Positions 45,592-58,656 are shown, counted from the stretch's first letter. The stretch is DNA of 64,000 bases from Miscanthus floridulus (GCF_019320115.1 NC_089587.1:86502113-86566112); one strand, 5' to 3'. A program made the numbers and translations. Notes: generated by a model not told the origin, from the sequence alone.

Positions 45592-48500
45592 TGTAACACC
45601 CCTGGTGTTTAGCTTCCACATTTGCACTGCATTTCATGAACACGAGCATCATGCATCCATTCATGAACTTATATCACATGAAACATGATTTCGAAACATT
45701 GCAACATGTTGTATATTTCATGTGTGTTGTTCTTTTATGAAATGTAAAGTGTGCAACACTTAAGTGCAACATGTGACACTCACTTAGTGAAACAAGATTA
45801 GTTAATACTATGCAACAAGATCATGAAACATGTGAAACATGACTATGAAACATTTGCAACATTTCTTGTGTTTTTCATTGTTTCAGTATATATCTTGCTT
45901 GACTCTTGTGTGACCAATACATGGTATGGCTAAAAATGCTGTAAGTAACTTAGTTACACATAGAATGTCTTTTGGAACATTGTTCATGTTGGTCACTTTA
46001 ACTAATTAGGTTTACAAGTCATGGTTTGACCAAATTTGACCCCTGAACCCTTTTGTTTGACTGTTTAAAAAGTGTGGCTTAGGATAATTGCATGTCTGAG
46101 CAACCTAAAGCAAAGATGTAGAGAATTATGTAAGGAACAAAAGTTATTTTGTGACCAACTTGTGAAAATGTGCACAACATGCCCAAAAAGGTCCCACAAG
46201 TCAGTTTTGAGATCTAATTTGAAACTCTGAAATTTTTCTAAGTGTTGTAACTGAGTTTCAGTTTCATGTACCCTAGTTTAGAGCTCTGTAGTTCGCAAAC
46301 AAAGCCAAATCAGCTCGAGCTCCAATTGTAAGAATTATAGTTCACATGTAGACGTTCAACTTTGTTAATTACCTCTTGAGCTAGATCATCACGGTTTAGG
46401 AGATAATCATCGTTGAAATTCGCCTGTCAGTCGGGACTGTCGAAACTGAAATGAAATTTCAGACTCGCTACAGTGACCGACCGGCGTCAGGCCGTCGCCG
46501 CCGCGTGTCCGCCACGCGCTCTGCTCGCTCTGACCACGCCGCGCGCTGGCCGGCTTGAAGTGGACGACGCCTGCTGCCTCTCCACTCACCCGCGCGCGCT
46601 CTGCCTTTCCCATTCACTCTCCTTCCTTCTCCGTCGCAGCCGCAGCAGCACACCGCCGACGCCATCAGCCGCCGAACTCGCTCGAGCTCGCCGCGGCACC
46701 ACAGCCATCACCGTCCCACCCAGAGCGCTGCGAGCACCCCCCCCGAACCGTGACGCCACTCTCTCTGAACCGGTCAAGCTCTAGGTAAGCGGCATTGCCG
46801 AATCGCGCACCACCGTGACATGGCCGCCATGGTCGCCGCCGGTGACCTCCCGTGACCACGCTCGAGCACTCCACCTCAGCCTTTAGCGGTAGCATAGATA
46901 GGTCCATCGTGATCCCTAGAAGCTTACGCGTGCCTTGCCCGGTCACTGAATGCCGGGGTTCACCGGAGATCCGCCATGCGCCATGGCCGAGCCGCCGTGC
47001 GCCATGGCCGGCATGCTTATTGGCCGCTAGGGTCTAGGTTTAGGGTATCAATCGACGCGGGGTAGCTTGGGGGACATGCCGGTGCCTTCGGTTTCGCCAG
47101 AGTCCTCGTCGTCGACGAGCTCCGCCGGTCCCCGTCGAGCGAGCCGCCGTGCTCTGTTTTTCGTATCGCTGACGTGTGGGCCAGCTGAATTGTGGACCCC
47201 GCCTGTCAGTCACTTTGTTATAAGAAGCTAGTTCAAAAATGCTATTTTGAATGCTGATTTGATATTTTTGTATCTCCTGTTTTGTAGATCCAAATTGAGT
47301 ACTTCCAAGTTTGTTAGATTCACTGTTAGGTCTAGTATTTAAGAAAAATATGTCTTGAGCATATTATGTAGAAATTTTGGATGAATTAAATAGGAACTTG
47401 AAAAGTGTTTTTGAATGCATGCAAACTTGTTTAAATCATATCTTGAGTTTCCTTGATCCAAAAATTGTGAAATTTTGTGGGTAAGCTAGTCTTGTATAGT
47501 AGAAGCTCTGGTTAAAATTTGAGAGTCATTGCATGTGTAGTTTTTGAGTTATAGATTTTCCTTTTATCATTGGTAGATACTTGGGTGAATTTTAGTAAAT
47601 TATTTATGAATCCTATGGACATGAAACTTGGTAGGTAGTATCTTGGTACCTTATAGATGCTAGGAAAAATATGAAATCTGTTGCTTGACACTTTTCACTA
47701 GGGTTTCCTAATTATGCCATTTTAAGCCATTCTATCTTACCATTTTTGTGTAGGCTGTCGTACTTACTAAAATGGTGTGAAATTTTTATGGTAGTCTACT
47801 TGGACCATGTAGGGTCTACTGTAATTTTTGTAGATTTAATGGTGTAGCTTTCATATATGTTTACTATTTCCACTAATTAATTAAATAAATTAAGAAAGGT
47901 AGTAAAAGAAATGTTTTGGTGATGAACACTTTACTTTCTGGTGTTCTTGTGACATGTGTGATATATCAGTAGAGTTAGTTTTGTCCAATTAAGTGTTTAT
48001 ATCATAAGTTAGTAATTAATTGTTTGCATTATGTCCCTCTGGACAGATCTGGGGACTTTGAAAGGTTCCCCATGATATTTTGGTTTTCTGTGATTGAGTT
48101 GAATACAAGAGTTGTAGATAATCTATGTAGCTAGCTCCTGTCAAAATTTGAGGGCAATTAGCCTAGTAGTTTAGAAACTACAGCTGTTTAAAGTTAGGTT
48201 GCAGTTTTTGCTGATTCTCTGCCTTGTGAGGATAGACTTCGGTTGATTGATGAATTCGACCTGGTAAAGGTTTGAATCATGCTTTGAGTTCTGAAAATGT
48301 ATTATAGACAATTTTATAAGCTTTTCAGGTTGTCTTGTTGCATATCATTTGGATTTATAAATCTTCAGTTATGACTAGTTTACTGCGCCGCTACATAGTA
48401 TTCATTTTGCTGAAATACAATTGCTTGAGTGTATGTGGTTGCAATGTTCTCGTTGATTATGTAGGGGTTAGCCTAACTTGAGAATATGCTTAGGTGCAGG

Positions 48501-50320
48501 TGCTAGGTCGTTAACTGAAGATGAGCAATTATACCTTAGGTTGTATAAACGTGGTAAGTGAAAGTGATTTGAATAGGGCTTAAGTTGGAATATGCAAACT
48601 ACAGCGAACATGTGCATTCCCCGAGCATCCCCGACATTCATACATGTGCATCCATGATATTTATCTTGCGCATTCATGCAATAGGTGTGCCGGAGGGAGT
48701 GACGTTGCTGGAGTTCGAGGGAGCCAACCAGGAGGAGGAACCCGAGGTGCAGGAAGCCGACGAAGCAGTCGCCGCGGAGGAATTGCCCGAGTGCCCTGAC
48801 CACCAGCCTTCCTCGTTCCTGAAAGGCAAGCCCCGGAGCATATTAAGCCTCCTATGTTTTCACAAATACATTGAGTATCTTTTATTGTTGATGATGCATT
48901 AAGTATAGGAATTGGTGGAAACCAATTGCTGCATTATATATCCTTCCTTGTCCAGATATCGCACTGAAATCCTATTTAAGTTCAGGAACGGGTTAAATGC
49001 TTAGCCATGCTTAGTGCGGTAGAAGTCAGGTGATTTCCTGTCACCTGCGAGCTTTAGGATGAGGTGGATCACGGTTGGCTATATTTGCTATCGTGGAAAA
49101 GAACCATGTAAATAATGAATTAAGACTGGGCGGGGTCTTGTGTAGGTTTGAACATAGTGACTCCGTCTGAGTCATTTAAGGACCGATACGCTGTACGTCC
49201 TCATGTCATGTTGAACGCAGCCTAACACTTAGCTGGCCGGATAAGTCGTTCCGACCGCGAAGCCTAGTAGCTCGATTCAGGCCGGGAACACGAGCAGTGG
49301 CGGCACTCTGGAGGTAGTAAGGATGTGCGGAGAGCCATTGGCATAAGTCCAAGGCGGGTTAGAGTCCCGAACAACCTTGGCAGAGTGGTTCTCTGAGAAT
49401 GCCGATCTGTTCGGACCCGCGACTCCTGAATTGTACCAAAGGTGACTTGTTGCGACCCTGACGGGGGAAGCAGGGTTTGTGTTTAGGAATACCCCTCCAG
49501 CTGGATAGGAATCGATTCGAATCGCCGTCTCTCCCGGATAGTGAGAACTTGACTGAGCAGCGGCAACGTAGATTCAATTAATTTAACGATATGGTCAAAT
49601 GGATGATGATAAGGTTGCCACAATGAATACCTGATATGGTTATTAATGTTTGCACCCTAATAAAATGATTGCTTAGTACAGGTGCTAATATAGATGACAG
49701 GTTAATGGCTAAAAAGTTACTGCTAGTTCAGGTTAAGAGTTGATTAATAATACTTATGCTTTTCTGCAAAAAGAGAATGTCAGCCAGCTCCACTACATTA
49801 AGCTATGCATAATCCTTGGTGTCATTTGTTTGGTTTTCGACGGGTAAGTCTAGCTGAGTACATTCCCGTACTCAGGGTTTATTCCCTCTTGTTGCAGATG
49901 ACCTTCTATATCAGGGATTCTGCAAGTATTGTCTCCACCCGGCGGGTGATGAGGACTAGATCATGGGCATGATCTCCTTTCTCTTATCTGAATGCTTTTG
50001 CGGTCTGTGATCAGCAAACCAGTATGTGTATTTGAACTCGGTGTGTGAGTTAAACTATTTACTTCCGCATGTTTACAAGACTTGTTTTGTAATAACAATG
50101 ACTCTGTGATGATGTAATCTATTTGCAAACATATGTGAAATGTTGTAACGTACGATATGTTATGTTGGATTACTGTGATCTTGGTTGTATGCAAGTTGGT
50201 TTGAAATCCTTCGAGATTTCGGTTGACTACCGGGTTTATATGGGCTCAAGTTCGAGAATTTGATCGTTCCGGCGATTGTTTTTGTACTTGTGCTCTTATA
50301 AATTGGTCGGTTCTGTGACA
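45592..50320 (+). mobile_element. Solo LTR of a long-LTR chromovirus-type element
   Basis: One 4729-base LTR from TGTAACACCCCTGGTGTTTAG to GGTCGGTTCTGTGACA with a CCGCT duplication at both ends and no internal region. Unequal recombination between two LTRs explains this. It shares with the LTRs of the element at 4043 a GC-rich block (here 46470-47150), the hairpin at 49028-49046, the intron-like module at 49844-49897 and the terminal GGTTCTG..ACA. ORFs in it (such as 46473-46784) are not credible genes. Confidence 0.9.
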
Positions 50321-50325
50321 CCGCT
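50321..50325. repeat. Target-site duplication CCGCT, right copy
   Basis: It directly follows the CA end of the solo LTR. Confidence 0.9.
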
Positions 50326-51231
50326 TATTTAACCGATCTAAAAAAAATTTAAAGTCATTCACCCAGCTTTATTAAAAGCTTAACGAAAGCCAATGATCCG
50401 ACATATACTGGGGATACCAGTTTTACAGTTTTAGCATCCGAAACATGAGCTAGCAACTGAACCAAACTCAAAACACCGAACTCTACTTAACCAAGTTTAA
50501 GCAAAATAAAACTCCTCCCAGACCTCATCTAGACCAAGCTTAATTAAGAACAAACATCGCTCAGAAAGAAACAACTACGGAATAATCGATCTACAGTAGC
50601 CGATCTCTTGTGTGGAACAAAAGAAGCCGTGTGTACCCGTAGGGTGCGTTCGCGCGCTATGGGATGATTGGTTGCACGCAGAGGCTATCTTGAGCCCCAT
50701 CCTAGCACCGCTTGGTGCATTTGGACGTGTTTGGATGCCTGCCTCGTATCTTTTTTCTGCTCCGTCTCATTCATCTTCACCCCTCCATCCCGTATGGATC
50801 CGTCTTCTCGATTCCCACTTCCCTCGCGATGCAGGACGACGCGATGCACCCATGATACAGAGGCACATGTGTCATACACTCGAAACTCTCATCCATGCAT
50901 GCAACCAAACAAGATCTCATCTTGTACTGGACCAACAACAAAGACAACCAAACATGACTGGGTGCACGATTTGAGCATGCATCTCACCATCCTGGACCGG
51001 CTCTCCATCCCGGCTCCCCATCACCAAAGCAACTAATCACCCCCTCCAACAACTTTTTTAAATGGTTATCCAAATATAGCCATCTTCTATTCTGGATTTT
51101 TTGCTAGCCAAAAATAAAAGACGACAATAGCTCTCTAGAGTGCGCATGAGATATAAAAAAACTATTGGAGACTGAAAAGATATAGAAAGCGATTTTGATG
51201 CAAATGGCTCTCCAAATAATGACGTAAATGG
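50326..51231. other. Intergenic, no gene seen
   Basis: AT-rich part to about 50600, then more mixed sequence. Several overlapping short ORFs near 50612-51036 have no conserved motif. A possible MITE lies around 51040-51230 (CTCCAACAACTTTTTTAAATGG ... ATTTTGATGCAAATGGCTCTCC), but its ends are unclear. Confidence 0.35.
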
Positions 51232-51780
51232 CTACGCAAGGAGCGAGACAAGCTGCTCCAAACTATGGGGAGGCTCCTCTCGGAGCATGGCGCGGCCCGC
51301 GAGGAGCGCGACCAGGCCGTTCAAGAGCGCGACGAGGCGCAGCAGAGGATCGGCTCCCTCCAGGCCGAGCTCGAAACCGCTGGCGTCTCTGCTAGGCTGG
51401 CCACGGAGCTCGCCAAGGTTAGGAGGAACCTTTAGGCAGAGAGCGACGAGCTTGGTATCCTGAGCGCCGCCCTTGGAGTGGTCTACGATGACCTGGAGGT
51501 GGTGCGGCCGGATGGGACCAGTTCGCTCGTGGCCCATGCCATCGATATCATGGCGCGGGTGCGCCTGCTCGAGAGGGACGCTCTTCGCGATGGGGTCACC
51601 CAAGCCTTTGTGATTGCTCGTTCGCATTACGCGGATAGCATCAACTTGCAGACGATGAGCCTCGGTTTCGGACCTGGCTATGAAGCCTCTGAGCTGGATA
51701 AGATAGAGACGACGGTAGCTCCTCTTGCGCAAGACCTGGCCAACATAGTTGAAGATATAGTTCTCCCCCGGAGGGGGTAG
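51232..51780 (+). pseudogene. Antisense ORF of the second Tat-type copy, exon 4 fragment
   Basis: It starts mid-protein at ERDKLLQTMGRLLSEHGA, then a long coiled coil (REERDQAVQERDEAQQRIGS), one TAG near 51433, and an open frame of 100 codons from 51478 to the stop at 51778-51780. The end VEDIVLPRRG corresponds to IEGIVLPQRG in the copy at 17063. It is better preserved than that copy (FGPGYEASELDKIETTVAPL). It lies on the strand opposite to the pol next to it. The first three exons are lost at 51231. Confidence 0.75.
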
Positions 51781-54640
51781 TTAGTCATATAGGTCGGATG
51801 AACATTATTGTAATCTGTGGACAAGTGTCGGCCCTTGTGTATCGTAAAAACAAATTCGTAACTTCGTTTTGTTTGATTGAACTTGTTTTCTTCCCTTTTT
51901 GTATGCGAAAAAGTGGCTCACGTATTTTGACCCTTCCATTCGTTAAGACCGTAGGGCCCGAGGTGTAAGAGAACTTCGATCATGCTGGTGAGCAAAGACA
52001 CCGTAGCCACCGAGGCGTACATTTTTTTGCAGTCCAATCAGACATGATCAATTATTCGTTTCCACAAACCTTGCCACTAAACTTAACATGAGAAAGAGGT
52101 CTAGCGCAGCGACTATTTCAAAAAGGGATGTATTTATACCCTTATCAGCCCCCGAGTGAGATCTAACCCCTTGCAGTTGCTGGGGTCAAATGTCACTGAA
52201 GGTCGAGGAGAGGATAGCGAAACTTAGTAGGAGAAAGCATCTCTTGTATTCACATGTACCCCCTTCCTAGGATCTTAGCTATCGTTCTGTGACCGTGCGT
52301 TCGGTCTCCTTGCAAGTCCAACCTTCCTTGAGCCCCCGCGCGTAGTGGGGATTCAGTCGAGGGTTGGCTCATTTTTGTAACTGTCGCCCCGTTCGTAGTT
52401 TCTAGAACTGGAGGGGTTGAGTTAACGTCACTTGCCTTGATGGCTTGAGTGATGCGCTCAGTGAGCTTGCTAACAGGCATGTTCAAACGGAATCTGGTTC
52501 CATCGCTGGTGATGGGGTCAACAAAGCCCTCATGTGGCATTCCGTTGCTCCTTAACCCGCCTTCCAACAAATTCCCCCTCAATGGGGATTCTATGAGCTC
52601 AGCTGGAGGTTAGGATCGAATGAGAAGGTTGAGATGATCTTGTGTACTTCTAGACAGGACGTGCAAAGGCCGCTAGGACTCATCTGCGTTTCCCCTTGGC
52701 TTTTGTTCGACGCGTGGCGGCCTCAGGCCCTTCATGAGCCGGCCTTCGAACCTCGGTCTCTCGATCTAGGATCGGGCGGCTCGAGCCCCCAAGCCTTGTG
52801 GGGTTTGGTAGGGGTCGGCCGTGTTTCATGTGTCACCCTGTCCTCGGTTTCCACAATCAGAGGGGCTGAGCTAACAACACTTGCCTCAACGGCTCGGGTG
52901 TCGCACTCGGTGAGCTCGCCAACGGGCATGTTTGAGTGGAATCTAGGTCCGTCATCCACTGATGGGGTCAGCAGAGCCCTTATGTGGCATTCCACTACTT
53001 CTTAACCTGCCTCCCGGCAGATGCCCAAGCCGTTCGATAGGCTTAGGTGGCCCATTGGCCTCTTCTCAATGGAGATTCTGTGGGCTTGGCTCGAGGTTAG
53101 AATCGAACGAGAAAGGTTGAGATGTCCCTGTCCGCTTCTGAGCGGGGTCGGGCAAGGCCGCTAGGGCTCATCTCGATTTTTCTCCCCTAGCTCTGTTTGA
53201 CATGAGGCAGCCTCGAGCCCTTCGTGGGCCGACCTTTGAACCTCGGTTGGTCGCCGCTCATATCGAATGAGACAACTACCTCTTCGTGACGTGACGCGAA
53301 GCGTTGTGATGCAGTAATTGCATATGCAATGCTTGAATGTATGAGATGAATGCATGCGTGATTGAATGAACGAATGTATGAATGAAAATTGATGAATGAA
53401 TGATCATATAAAGAAAAAGCGGGGGTTGGTAATGTTACCTCGATGGCATGAGTGATGGGTTCTGGGAGCTCTTACCGGATATGTCCGTGCGGGGTCTGGG
53501 TCCGATGTTCGTGACAGGGCCGGTGTAACCTATACGAGCATCCCAGTCTTTCGTATCTGTCTCTCGGCAGCGGCCCAAGCCATTCGATCGACTTGGGTGA
53601 CCTGATAGCCTCTCCTTGATGGAGATTTCGTGGGTAGGCCCCTCTAAACCCTTCCCGAGAAGGTGGACGTTAAGGTTTGGAGTGTGGAGACAAAGACTCT
53701 GATCGCGCTAGTGAGCCAAAATGCCATAGCCGCTGGGCATAGGGTCCTAGCAATCTGACCAAGTTTACTCAAAGTTTGCACCCATACACCATGCCTCTAG
53801 TTTTTAAATGCAAGGAGGGGTCGGGCAAAGAGAATGTCTAGCGAATAGACACTCCTACCAGCCCCCGAGCGATGTCCGACCCCCTGTCGTTGCTGGGGTC
53901 GGAGGCTTGGTATCAAAATTAATACGTAAAGTAAGTAAGGATGTTTGTCTCTCAGTGGCGGTTTTGAGCCATTCAATCGACCTGGGCACCGGTTTTACCT
54001 CGATGGTAAGAGTGATGGGTTCGAAAAACCTCCATCGGATATGAGCGTGATACTGTCCACTCCTTACCCATTTCTCGTTAGTGGCCAAGCCATCCAATAG
54101 ACTCGTGTTACTTGTTGAGACAAGATTTTCCTACGAAAATAAAGAATGAGAACATCCAACACAAGAATTTAGTCAGGCAGGTAAGTCGAGCGATGAAATT
54201 GTGCAAAATGGACGAGCTCTTAATCCTCGTTATAGCAAATAGCTTTTTAGCTCTTCTCCCCCTTTTTGTAAAAAAGGTTTAGTACATTCTGATCCTTTCC
54301 ATAGTTAAGGTCATAAAAGCTCAGAGTACGGGTGAGCCAGCTCTGATCACGCTGGTGAGCCAAGGCGTCGTAACCGCTGGGGCATAGGTTTCTCATAGTC
54401 TGACTAGTTATACTCAGAGTTTGTTCCCAAAAACCTAGCTCCTTGGCATTAACATGAGGAAAGGGGGCAGGCACAGAGAATGTTTGAAGGATAAATATAC
54501 TCATATCAGCTCCCGAGTGAGGCCTGACCCCTTGCTGTTGCTGGGGTCGGATGTCACAAAGGATCAAGTGGTTCTGATAACGAAACTGATAAGAGAAAGT
54601 GTGCATTTATTAGGGTTAAAAGTGACATTACTGCTCGATG
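51781..54640 (-). repeat. 3' non-coding tandem region of the second Tat-type copy
   Basis: Reverse-orientation counterparts of the 1300-4042 units. GACCCC-GTTGCTGGGGTC recurs near 52160, 53880 and 54530, and TGGAGATTTCGTGGGTAGGCCC and CATTCGATCGACTTGGGTGACC lie near 53580-53645. It includes the site (CATGCTGGTGAGC, 51981-51993) at which the other copy carries the nested element. No gene. Confidence 0.75.
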
Positions 54641-57600
54641 TTCTAGGCATTGGTGAAGACTTCACCGTCGATGGTCTTAAGCTTGTAGGCGTCTGGATGG
54701 AGTATCTCTGCAACTACATACGGTCCCTCCCATGGTGGGGAGAGCTTGTGGCGGTCCTTGTTGCTCTATATGAGGTGGAGGACCAGGTCTCCGACATTGA
54801 AGGCTTGACCCCGCACTCATTGGTTGTGGTACCGTCACAACGCCTGTTGGTACTTGGCCGAGCGGAGGAGGGCAACATCGTGCAGTTCATCCAGCTAGTC
54901 CATGGCATCCTTATGGGACGCCCTAGATCCCTGTTCATCATATGCCCTGATCCTTAGCGCTCCATAGTCGAGGTCGGTTGGGAGGATGACCTCGGAACCA
55001 TAGACCATGAAGAAGGGTGTGTAGCCGGTGGCTCGATTGGGGGTTGTCCTTAGGCTCCAGAGTACTGAAGGAAGCTCAGTGACCTAGCATGTGCCATACT
55101 TGTTCAACTGGTTGAAGATCCTAGGCTTGAGGCCTTGTAGGACCATGCCATTTGTGCGCTCAACCTGCCCGTTCGTTCGAGGGTGCACGACGGCGGCTCA
55201 ATTGACCCATATGTGGTATTTATCATAGAATCGAAGGAACTTCTTTCCGGTGAACTACATGTCATTGTCCGTGATGATGGAGTTTGGGACTCCAAAGCGA
55301 TGGACAATGTCAAGGAAGAACAACATGACTTGCTCAGACTTGATTGCAGAGATCGGCCAAGCTTCTATCCACTTTGTAAACTTGTCTATGGTGACAAGCA
55401 AGTGGGTGCAACCTCTGGGCTCCCTCTTGAGAGGTCCGACCAGATCAAGCCCCTAGACCACGAATGGCCATGTGATAGGGATTGTCTAGAATGCTTGGGC
55501 CAATAGGTGAATCTGCCGAGCGTAGTACTAACACCCTTCGTAGGTGCGCATGATCTGCTCGGCCTTGTCTACAGCGGTGGGCTAGTAGAAGCCCTATTGG
55601 AATATGTTCCTGGCCAGGGTTCTAGGCGTGGCATGGTGACCATAGACCCCACCATGGATATCTCTCAGCAAATGCTTCCCCTATTCGATGGGGATGCAGC
55701 ACTGCAGGATCCTGGTGTGGCTTTGCATGTAGAGTTCGCCCTCTACAAGAACAAAGGACTTGGCGTGATGTACGAGCCATCGAGCCTCCATCTTGTCCAT
55801 CGGTAGCATGTCACAGAGGAGGTAGTCGAGGTAGAGCGTACTCCAGTCGATCAGAGGGTTAGGCTCTGTCGCTAAGTCCTCTTTGAGCTCCACGACTTTG
55901 GTGCCGGATGGAGCCGACGATGGTCAGCCCTCAGGCCTGGATTGGACGGACCATTACTACCTTGTTCTGATCCCTCATAGCAAATTGAGGGCTTGTGCTA
56001 GTCACTGGCGAAGACGCCCATTGGCACTGGCTCTCGACCGGATCCTACTTTCGCAAGCATGTCGGCCGCCTCATTGAGGCGCCTCGAGATGTGATTGAGC
56101 TCGAGGCCATTGAACTTGTGCTCCAACTAGTGAACTTCTTGGTAGTATGTGGCCATCTTAGCATTGTGGTAGCTTGACTCCTTCATGACTTGGTTAACGA
56201 CCAGCTAGGAATCTCCTTGAACATTGAGGCATCGGATGCCCAACTCGATGGCAATGCATAGGCCATTGATGAGCACCTCATATTCAGACACATTATTGGA
56301 GGAGGGGAAATGGAGACAGACCATGTACCTCATGCGTACCCCGAGGGGCAACACGAAGACTAGCCCATGCTGGCGCCCTTCTTCATCAACGACCCATTGA
56401 AGTATATCATCCAGTACTCTTGATTGACGACCGCTAGCGGCATTTGGACCTCGGTTGATTCCATGATGAAATTAGCCAACACCTGGGACTTGATGGTCAT
56501 TCGAGAGGCATATGCAATGCCCGGACCCATTAGCTCAAGTGCCCATTTCGTGGTTCTTCTAGTGGCATCCTGGTTTTGGATGACCTTGTTGAGGGGGAAG
56601 GACGTCACGACTGTCACCGGATGTGACTCAAAGTAGTGGCATAGCTTCCTCTTGGTGATGAGGACGGCATACAGAAGCTTCTAGATCTAGGGGTAGTGGG
56701 TCTTTGAGTCGGATAGGACCTCGCTGATGAAGTACACAGGGCACTATACTTTGAGGGTATGCCCCTCTTCTTCCCACTCCACTACTAGGGTGGCGCTGAC
56801 CACTTGTGTGGTGGCCGCAATGTAGAGCAGAAGGGGTTCTCCATTGGTAGGAGGAACTAGGATCAAGGCCTTCGTCAGAAGCAGCTTGACCATGTCAAGT
56901 GCCTCCTGGGCCTCGGATGTCCATTCAAAGTGGTTGGCCTTCTTCAGAAGTTGATAAAGGGGGAGACCTCGTTTGCCGAGGTGCGAGATGAAGCGGTTGA
57001 GTGTGGCGAGGCACCCTGTAACTCGCTATACTCCCCTCATGTTCTAAATTAGGCCCATCCTTGTGATGGTTGAGATCTTCTCTGAGTTTGCTTTGATGCC
57101 ATGCTCGGAGACGATGAAACCAAGCAGCATGCCCCTCGAGACCCCGAAAACGCACTTCTCGGGATTAAGTTTGATGTCGTTTGCTCAGAGTTTTGCGAAG
57201 GTCTATTCAAGATCGGCTATGAGGTGGTCAGCCTGTTTGGACTTGACCATAATGTCATCAACGTAGGCCTCAATGGTCTACCCGAGAGGTCCCCAAAACA
57301 CTTGAGCATACAACGCTAGTATGTAGCCCTAGCATTCTTCAGACCGAATGGCACGGTGACGTAGCAAAATGATCCAAAGGGGGTGATGAAAGATGTCGCG
57401 AGCTGGTCAAACTCTTTCATCACGATTTGATGGTATCCGGAGTACGCATCAAGGAAGCATAGGGTTTCGCACCCTGAGGTAGAGTTAACTATTTGGTCTA
57501 TGCACAGCAAAGGAAATAGATCCTTTGGGCACGCTTTGTTGAGACCCGTGTAGTCAACAAACATCCTCCATTTCTCACTCTTCTTTTGTATAAGAACGGG

Positions 57601-58656
57601 ATTGGCTAACCGCTCTAGGTGGTACATTCCTTGATGAATCTGGCCGCCAAAAGCTTTGCGATCTCCTCGCCGATGGTCTTGTGTTTCCCCTCATCGAAGC
57701 GACGTAGGCATTGTTTCATCGGCTTGGAGCCTGGGCGGATCATCAAGGCATGCTCGGCGACTTCCCTCAAAATACCTGGCATGTCCGAGGGTTTCCATGC
57801 AAAAATGTCTATTGGCACGAAGGAAACCGATGAGCGCGCTTTCCTATTCAGAGGAAAGCGTGGTACCAATGCTCACCATTTTGCCCTCAGTGCTCCCGAG
57901 GTCTATGAGGACCTCCTTGGAGCCCTCCACTAGATCAAAGGACCTGGTTGACCGCTTGGGGTCGGGTGCTCCTTCGGTGACCTCCTTCCTGAGTGCCATG
58001 AGCTCTATGGAGGCAACGATTGCTGCGGCGTGATCATAGCACTCAACTTCGCACTCGTAGGCACACTAAAAGGAGGTGCCGATGGTGATGACCCCACCTG
58101 GGCCCAACATCTTTAGCTTGAGGTAGGTGTAGTTGGGGATGGCCATGAACTTTACGTAGCATGGTTGTCCTAGAATGGCGTGGTAGGTTCCGTGGAACCC
58201 AACCACTTCAAAGGTGAGGGTCTCCATCCTATAGTTGGATGGACCCCCAAAGGTGACAGGCAGATTGATCTACCCAAGTGGCATGGCCTGCTTTCCAGGC
58301 ATGACACTATGGAAAGTTGCTCTGATCGATCGGATGCACGCTCAGTCGAGGCCCATGGCGTCGAGCGTCTCGGCGTACATGATGTTGAGGCCACTACCCC
58401 CATCCATCAGTACCTTGGTGAGGCGCTTTGTACCGACGATCGGGTCGACCACAAGTGGATATCTCCCCGGTTGTGGGACGCTCTCCGGGTGGTTGGTCTA
58501 GTAGAAGGTTATGGTGGACTCTGACCACCAGAGGAAGGCAGGCATGGCCGGTTCGATCGTATAGACCTCACGGCATGTGACCTTCTAGCGGCGCTTGGAG
58601 TCGTATGCTGCTGACCCTCCGAAGATCATGAGGTGGCCATCCAGCGCCGGAAAGCC
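54640..58656 (-). pseudogene. Tat-type pol: protease, RT, RNase H, integrase (degenerate)
   Basis: Protease: VLMDGGSGLNIMYAETLDAM at about 58410-58350, active Asp kept. Then VGFHGTYHAILGQPCYVKFM and, near 57800, the start of RT with FCMETLGH (usually FAWKP). RT: MYHLERLANPVLIQKKSEKW, MFVDYTGLNKACPKDLFPL, FLDAYSGYHQIVMKEF and AYVDDIMVKSK (YVDD intact, about 57265-57235). RNase H: FPLNKVIQNQDATRRTTKWA to EYWMIYFNGSLMK at 56600-56380. Integrase: GHHATPRTLARNIF near 55640, GLDLVGPLKREPRG, FGVPNSIITDNDM near 55265 and NGQVERTNGMVLQGLKPRIF, so all three acidic residues are visible, then WEGPYVVAEILHPDAYKL near 54720. Stops occur every few dozen codons, mostly TAG. The 5' part (gag) is cut at 58656 by a copia-like LTR. 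Confidence 0.88.

Noticed and set aside
46473..46784. 103-codon + strand ORF in GC-rich DNA, possible host gene
   Set aside because: It lies wholly inside the solo LTR in its GC-rich block, is open in several frames, and shows no motif.
50612..51036. Two overlapping ORFs of about 120 codons
   Set aside because: No shared family motif or coding signature. Both frames are open at once in unremarkable intergenic DNA.
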